From contig CAWZYQ010000141.1 of the NCBI GenBank assembly GCA_963966275.1, positions 1 to 10,149 of the forward strand: a stretch of 10,149 nt of DNA, given 5' to 3'. Position numbers and translations under genes: made by a program. Of this stretch, positions 6,330 to 10,149 are shown piece by piece (the first letter of the stretch is position 1; each line of letters starts with the position of its first letter). Source of the DNA: UBA10427 sp003500135 (lineage in GTDB: Bacteria; Bacteroidota; Bacteroidia; Cytophagales; Cyclobacteriaceae). A model generated the notes under the pieces. It did not search any database and was not told where the DNA came from. It saw only the letters and a list, made by a program, of their open reading frames with translations.

Positions 6330-8648
6330 TTATTGCTCACGGCTGATCCAGTTGGTGAGCGAAAACGGGGAGTCTTCCGGATCGGTTCCCCGTTTTTTAT
6401 TGGGTTTATTATCCATATCAAATGTAATTTTTCCTCCGTTCATCAGCTCGTTGTGTGTGAGGTAGTTCCGTTCAATGCGCTCACCATTGATCTCCACGTT
6501 TTCGACATAATAATTCTCCGAACTGTTTTCAGGAGCTTCAATCACCATATTTTTGCCATTTCCCAACTGAATAGTGGCTTTTTTAAATAACGGAGCTCCA
6601 AAAACATATTCACCGCTGCCCGGGCAAACAGGGAAAAAACCCAAAGAGGAGAAAATATACCAACCCGATAATGAACCATTATCTTCATCGCCAGGGTAGC
6701 CGTCCACATTTGCGTTATATAATTCCGTGAGTATTTTTCTGACCCTGTGTTGTGTCTTCCATGGCTGCCCGGCATAGCTGTAGAGATAAGGCACGTGGTG
6801 CACGGGTTGGTTACCATGATTATACTGTCCCATATCGGTTAATACCATTTCAGTCATTTCATGGATCACACGTTTATACGTGCCCACTTTGAATTCTGAT
6901 GGGATATTAAAAAGTGAGTCCAGCTTGGCCACAAATTGATCATTGCCACCCATAAGGTCAATTAAACCCTGCGGGTCATGCTGTACTGACCAGGTATAGT
7001 GCCACGCGTTACCTTCCGTGTAGGGCCCTCCCCATTCAATCGGGCTGAAAGGGGTGAGCCAGGAGCCATCTCTGTATCGACCTCTCATGAAATTGGAAGT
7101 GGAGTCAAAAACATTTTTATAATTGAGGGCTTTGATGCGATAAAGTGCCATATCATCCAGGCGATCCATGTCATTTGCCATACGCCATATGCAAAAGTCG
7201 TCGTAAGAGTATTCAAGGGTTTTGGATACGCTTTCTTTATAGTCAGGGTAAGGCAGGTAACCTATTTCATTGTAATCTTTCAGGCCGTCACGTCCGGGGG
7301 CATATTTGGGTGGAATTACAATGGCATCCTTTTTCATGGCCTGGTAGGCAAGATCATAATCAAAGTTTCGAATATTTTTTATATAAGCATCGGCAAAAAG
7401 ACTGGCAGCGTGCGAACCGATCATTACTTTTCGATATCCGGGACTCGGCCACACAGGTAGCCAGCCTCCTTCCCGATATGCATTAAGCAGACCGTTGATC
7501 ACATTTCCCGTTATTTCAGGGTACATAATTGTGAAAAAAGGAAATACTTCCCTGAAGGCATCCCACATGCCAATGTCGCCATATAAATAACCGTCATGTA
7601 CCTGTCCGTCATATGGGCTGTAGTGCACCATCCGGCCATCTTCGTCATATTCGAATAACTTTCGTGGAAATAATAGCATACGGTAATAGGCCGTGTAAAA
7701 GCTAGTATTTTGTTCGTTAGTACTGCCTTCGAGCTTAATCTTATTCAGTTCAGTATTCCAGATTTGATTGGCCTTGATTTTGACCTGGTCAAATGTGAAT
7801 CGTTCTACTTCACGATTGAAATTGATTTGTGCCTGTTGGATGCTAATAAAAGAGGTGGCAACTCGAAGTTCGATTTCTTCATTGCGAGAAGTGCTGAATT
7901 TCACTGCTGCACCACAGTGTTTACCAGTGATCTCATTGTTCATGGCCTTTAAAGATTCCTCATTCCAGGTGGTGTAGGAGAGTAGTGGCTTATCAAAAGC
8001 AATTACAAAATAACAGGCAAAGTTAGAAGGAACGCCTCCGGAGTTATTCCTGGTATAACCTACTATTTTCTGCTGTTCCGGCAATACCCTGATAAATGAT
8101 TCTCCTGGTAGGGCATCCAGTAAAATGTATGATGACTGTGATTCGGGAAAGGTGAAATTAAAAAGGGCGCCTCTTGTGGTTGGTGTCATTTCCACATCAA
8201 TATCATACTTTTTGAGGTTTGCCTTATAATAATAAGGAGTAGCCACTTCTTCGGCATGTGAAAACTCTGATGCACGCTGCTCATCGTTCAGAAACAATGA
8301 ACCGGTCATAGGCATAATGCTAAAGGCTCCATAATCTCCCATCCATGGACTGGGCTGATGGGTACACCGAAACCCTGAAATTTTACGGGCATCGTAGTTG
8401 TATAGCCATTTGTCTTCATTTACAGAGGTTTGAGGCGTCCAGAAATTCATGCCAAACGGCAGGGCTACTGCCGGATAGGTATTACCACTGGATAATTCGA
8501 AAGTACTTTCGGCGCCGATCAACGGATTGGCATACTTGATGAGATTATTTTTACCCTGGTCGACCGTTGACAAGTCACGCAAGGTACACGAATTCAGAAT
8601 TAAAACACTGAATATAAGTGATTTGTATAAGTATTTCCAAGAAGGCAT
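6330..8648 (-). CDS. GH92 alpha-mannosidase, predicted alpha-1,2 specificity
   Basis: The 772-residue secreted exo-alpha-mannosidase is an inverting, calcium-dependent type. The N-terminus is hydrophobic and ends in LNSC (Cys21), a probable lipobox. The N-terminal beta-sandwich domain opens with YANPLIGAE (39-47) and contains GFRCTHQPSPWMGDYG (92-107). The (alpha/alpha)6 domain has YGDIGMWDAFRE (356-367), GGPYTEGNAWHYTW (540-553), VIHEMTEM (594-601) and DGYPGDEDNGSLSGWYIFSSLGFFPV split across 649-674. From memory, the B. thetaiotaomicron enzyme BT3990 uses Glu533 as acid, Asp642/Asp644 as base, and His584-Glu585 in its alpha-1,2 subsite. A constant shift of 12 places these on Glu545, Asp654, Asp656 and His596-Glu597, all present. 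The likely substrates are mannose-containing glycans such as N-glycans or fungal mannan. The stop lies 4 bases from that of the convergent DUF4097-type gene. Confidence 0.95.
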   Translation of the reverse strand: MPSWKYLYKSLIFSVLILNSCTLRDLSTVDQGKNNLIKYANPLIGAESTFELSSGNTYPAVALPFGMNFWTPQTSVNEDKWLYNYDARKISGFRCTHQPSPWMGDYGAFSIMPMTGSLFLNDEQRASEFSHAEEVATPYYYKANLKKYDIDVEMTPTTRGALFNFTFPESQSSYILLDALPGESFIRVLPEQQKIVGYTRNNSGGVPSNFACYFVIAFDKPLLSYTTWNEESLKAMNNEITGKHCGAAVKFSTSRNEEIELRVATSFISIQQAQINFNREVERFTFDQVKIKANQIWNTELNKIKLEGSTNEQNTSFYTAYYRMLLFPRKLFEYDEDGRMVHYSPYDGQVHDGYLYGDIGMWDAFREVFPFFTIMYPEITGNVINGLLNAYREGGWLPVWPSPGYRKVMIGSHAASLFADAYIKNIRNFDYDLAYQAMKKDAIVIPPKYAPGRDGLKDYNEIGYLPYPDYKESVSKTLEYSYDDFCIWRMANDMDRLDDMALYRIKALNYKNVFDSTSNFMRGRYRDGSWLTPFSPIEWGGPYTEGNAWHYTWSVQHDPQGLIDLMGGNDQFVAKLDSLFNIPSEFKVGTYKRVIHEMTEMVLTDMGQYNHGNQPVHHVPYLYSYAGQPWKTQHRVRKILTELYNANVDGYPGDEDNGSLSGWYIFSSLGFFPVCPGSGEYVFGAPLFKKATIQLGNGKNMVIEAPENSSENYYVENVEINGERIERNYLTHNELMNGGKITFDMDNKPNKKRGTDPEDSPFSLTNWISREQ
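6362..6398 (+). terminator. Terminator of the DUF4097-type gene, inside the GH92 coding region
   Basis: The perfect 10-base arms AAAACGGGGA (6362-6371) and TCCCCGTTTT (6387-6396) end in a run of six T (6393-6398). The hairpin starts 36 bases after the plus-strand stop at 6325. The same DNA encodes, on the minus strand, the last part of GH92 (around KKRGTDPEDSP). A second inverted repeat, GCTCAC (6335-6340) with GTGAGC (6355-6360) and an inner CTG/CAG, lies just before it. Confidence 0.75.
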
Positions 8649-8678
8649 GTATGGTAAAAAGCTCTTATTTCCCCTTTA

Positions 8679-8714
8679 TTTCGCGCTTAATTTTGCAAAA
8701 TTAAAGATGCGAAA
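8679..8714 (-). promoter_or_regulatory. Large dyad overlapping a -7 promoter box upstream of GH92
   Basis: The core TTAATTTTGCAAAATTAA (8687-8704) is a perfect 18-base palindrome. Outside it, TTTCGC (8679-8684) and GCGAAA (8709-8714) form a second perfect pair, with unequal spacers gc and agat. The core contains TAATTTTG, an exact match to the Bacteroidota -7 element TAnnTTTG, on both strands; the minus-strand copy (8703-8696) would give a leader of about 40 bases before the GH92 ATG at 8648. No well-spaced -33 TTTG is visible (CTTG lies only 11 bases upstream). An operator overlapping the promoter is the simplest reading. Confidence 0.5.
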
Positions 8715-8780
8715 CAAGCTTTTCAGCGAGATTACCAATTGAATTTGAAAAATGGTGGTTCAGGTAGGGTGAAAATATAA

Positions 8781-8799
8781 ATCCCCTTATTCAAGGGAT
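8781..8799 (-). terminator. Probable terminator of the TerB-like gene
   Basis: On the minus strand ATCCCTT pairs with AAGGGGAT (one bulged base) around the loop gaat, followed by ttatatttt. It lies about 25 bases beyond the TerB-like stop at 8825. The stem is short and the T run is interrupted, so it is likely but not strong. Confidence 0.45.
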
Positions 8800-8824
8800 G
8801 AAATGGGCCAACTTTGTAATTAAT

Positions 8825-9310
8825 TTATTCGGAAGCAATGTACTGGTAGTAATTGTTATCTTCCATATCATAAATCTTTGGTAAGAGCTTTTGACATTCT
8901 AAAATGTCATCCAAAGACACTTTTAATTCATTATTGTAAATTCTGTAAATTAAAGACCACTCTTCCCTGTCCATAAATCCATCACTATTGGCAATTACAC
9001 TAAGCCACGCAATACTACGTACTTTTTGTTCATATGAGCAGGTATTCAAAAGAACAATTGAATTTTTCAGAAGTGTTTCATTGTCTATATTCTCACTTTG
9101 TTTCATGATTTCTTCAAAAAAGTCGATCTCTATGTCTTCAGCCTTTTGCATCAATGTGCCCATTTGAACTTCACGGTCACTTATTTTTCCATCTGCGTGA
9201 ATCAACAAGTAGTATAAGGCTATCAATCCCTTCTTATATCCTGAGCGCCTATTCGCTGATGTAGTCATGTTGATGAATTTAAAAGTACTTACTTGTGTAA
9301 TTTTATACAT
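8825..9310 (-). CDS. TerB-like helical protein
   Basis: The cytoplasmic protein of about 161 residues has no signal peptide or membrane segment. It carries two copies of the acidic motif typical of the TerB / DjlA-N fold. With the ATG at 9310 as residue 1, HADGKISDREVQMG lies at about 38-51 and NSDGFMDREEWSLI at about 108-121. Each copy reads D-G-x-[IM]-[SD]-x-x-E and would place acidic residues on paired helices, where TerB proteins bind a divalent metal. TerB-domain proteins range from tellurite-resistance components to many small stand-alone proteins of unknown role. No other ter gene (TerC, TerD, TerZ) is present, so tellurite resistance should not be assumed. The start is uncertain: ATG at 9310, a TTG one codon upstream (9313), or ATG at 9268 (MTTSANRR), which gives 147 residues and a neater N-terminus just before the first helix. 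None has a Shine-Dalgarno sequence. Confidence 0.78.
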   Translation of the reverse strand: MYKITQVSTFKFINMTTSANRRSGYKKGLIALYYLLIHADGKISDREVQMGTLMQKAEDIEIDFFEEIMKQSENIDNETLLKNSIVLLNTCSYEQKVRSIAWLSVIANSDGFMDREEWSLIYRIYNNELKVSLDDILECQKLLPKIYDMEDNNYYQYIASE

Positions 9311-9449
9311 CAATTATAAGAAAAAGGATGAATCAAGACAATTAATTCTTTAAATAATACATTTTTATTTCGATGAAAAGGGAATTAATCAGGATGAATG
9401 AAGGGCAATTAGTTTGTTTTTTAAATGGTGAAGTAAGGAATGGGGAGTA

Positions 9450-9470
9450 ATGAGCGTAATTATTGCTCAT
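9450..9470. other. Hairpin between the YfiR-like and TerB-like genes
   Basis: ATGAGC (9450-9455) and GCTCAT (9465-9470) form a perfect 6-base stem around gtaattatt. It lies about 47 bases beyond the YfiR-like stop on the minus strand. No T run follows on that strand (tactcccc), so it is a poor intrinsic terminator; it may stabilise the 3' end or be chance. The rest of 9311-9516 is AT-rich without recognisable features. Confidence 0.3.
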
Positions 9471-9516
9471 GAAAAAGAAGAGTCTAAGGCATGTAAGATT
9501 TTGGTAAAAATGTTAG

Positions 9517-10023
9517 TTATTCAACTAAAATTGCCATAGTAGTTAACGAAGTTGAAACTTTTAGTTCCTTTTTCTCTGCTTCACTGGAATTTAATTCGAA
9601 GCGAGTTTTACCGTCTTTTTCAACGAAATTTATAATTGATCCTTTTTTGGCCATGCCAGGTTCATCAGTTATGATCAATGCATTTTTCAGTTCTGGCATT
9701 GATTGCAATTCCGGCATCGATGATAAACGGTTGTCAGCAACGATAAGCATATGACACGGCTGAATTTCCGATATGTCGCTATATTTTATTACATTGATGT
9801 TTAAACCCTGAGTTGACTTTTTCATAGCCGCCATATCTTCCAGCGATTTCTGTATTTCAGAATTGCCTAAAACACCAATAATAAATCCACCGTTGCCTTC
9901 GTGTTCGGGCCACTTTACATATTTACTAAAGTTGTAAATAAATATGCTTTGATATTTTGCTTTCTGTGCAAAACTGGTGTTGAAAAATACCACACATATC
10001 AAGATGCTTAAAAAATGTTTCAT
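9517..10023 (-). CDS. YfiR-like (DUF4154) periplasmic protein
   Basis: The 168-residue protein has a clean Sec signal peptide (1-19, cleavage SFA|Q) and no lipobox, so it is probably periplasmic. Mature features follow the YfiR/DUF4154 family in order: YNFSKYVKWPE (30-40), FIIGVLGNSEIQKSL (47-61), KKSTQGLNINVIK (68-80), CHMLIVADNR (90-99), ALIITDEPGMAKKGSIINFV (split over 115-134), and the closing FELNSSEAEKKELKVSTSLTTMA. In Pseudomonas, YfiR inhibits the membrane diguanylate cyclase YfiN in the periplasm and so restrains biofilm formation. Here no GGDEF protein is nearby, so that role cannot be assumed; in Bacteroidota such genes often stand near sensor kinases, and the neighbour upstream lies outside the window. 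The only mature cysteine is Cys90, so the structural disulfide of Pseudomonas YfiR is absent. A short tandem repeat, SMPELQSMPELK, spans 102-113. Confidence 0.88.
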   Translation of the reverse strand: MKHFLSILICVVFFNTSFAQKAKYQSIFIYNFSKYVKWPEHEGNGGFIIGVLGNSEIQKSLEDMAAMKKSTQGLNINVIKYSDISEIQPCHMLIVADNRLSSMPELQSMPELKNALIITDEPGMAKKGSIINFVEKDGKTRFELNSSEAEKKELKVSTSLTTMAILVE

Positions 10024-10149
10024 CCTTCAGAAATTTATCAAAAAGTAAGAAAAGGGTTGTATGGTTTGTACATCTGAAAATAACCAATAAAATCAATTAA
10101 TTAGACCATCCTCAGATTGACTAAAATCTTGTTTTATTTGCCCTAAAGG

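Noticed and set aside
6999..7486. Two overlapping plus-strand frames inside GH92
   Set aside because: Both are antisense to conserved GH92 sequence and show no family motif.
3133..8648. Glycosidase region considered as a polysaccharide utilisation locus
   Set aside because: There is no SusC/SusD-like gene, no sigma/anti-sigma or hybrid sensor gene, and an unrelated plus-strand gene separates the two enzymes.
8527..8742. Plus-strand frame of 71 codons crossing the GH92 start region
   Set aside because: It begins inside GH92 antisense and runs through the promoter dyad; the translation has no recognisable feature.
6327..9469. Shared 13-base word taattattgctca at 6327-6339 and 9457-9469
   Set aside because: Two copies of an AT-rich 13-mer, one at a stop codon and one in a hairpin, are too little for a repeat family.

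Overview
The window looks like chromosomal DNA of a Bacteroidota bacterium, perhaps a free-living Cytophagales-type organism; the order is a guess. The reasons are low to moderate GC, AT-rich leaders without Shine-Dalgarno sequences, abundant lipoprotein signals, GH97 and GH92 glycosidases, and small protein families that I associate with this phylum. I see no rRNA, tRNA, CRISPR array, insertion sequence, integrase or phage gene. Every gap between genes is shorter than about 205 bases.

Layout: (1) 189-539 (+) encodes a small HepT-like protein whose RNase motif looks lost. It converges, 7 bases apart, on an unrecognised lipoprotein gene (547-1179, -). (2) 1299-1655 (+) encodes a small zinc-ribbon protein. 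(3) 1807-3027 (+) is a probable two-gene operon: yaaA (peroxide stress) and a four-helix membrane protein of the kind annotated 'cytochrome b' in this phylum. It ends in a clear terminator. (4) 3133-8648 holds two large secreted glycosidases on the minus strand, a GH97 enzyme with the inverting SusB-type glutamates and a GH92 enzyme with the alpha-1,2-mannosidase signature. Between them lies a plus-strand DUF4097-type beta-solenoid lipoprotein with an exact 18-residue TSGG repeat. (5) 8825-10023 (-) holds a TerB-like protein and a YfiR-like (DUF4154) periplasmic protein. The last 126 bases (10024-10149) are AT-rich upstream DNA of the YfiR gene with no gene visible.

How the genes work together: the two glycosidases could remove alpha-glucosyl and alpha-mannosyl residues from external glycans. 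However, no SusC/SusD pair, sigma/anti-sigma pair or sugar regulator is present, so this is not a complete polysaccharide utilisation locus. The other genes look like independent housekeeping or envelope functions. The best regulatory signals are a long dyad over a consensus-like -7 box upstream of GH92, and a Rho-independent terminator for the DUF4097 gene that lies inside the GH92 coding region. I did not find a convincing new multi-gene system. The most interesting items are the degenerate HepT homologue, the dyad and the embedded terminator.
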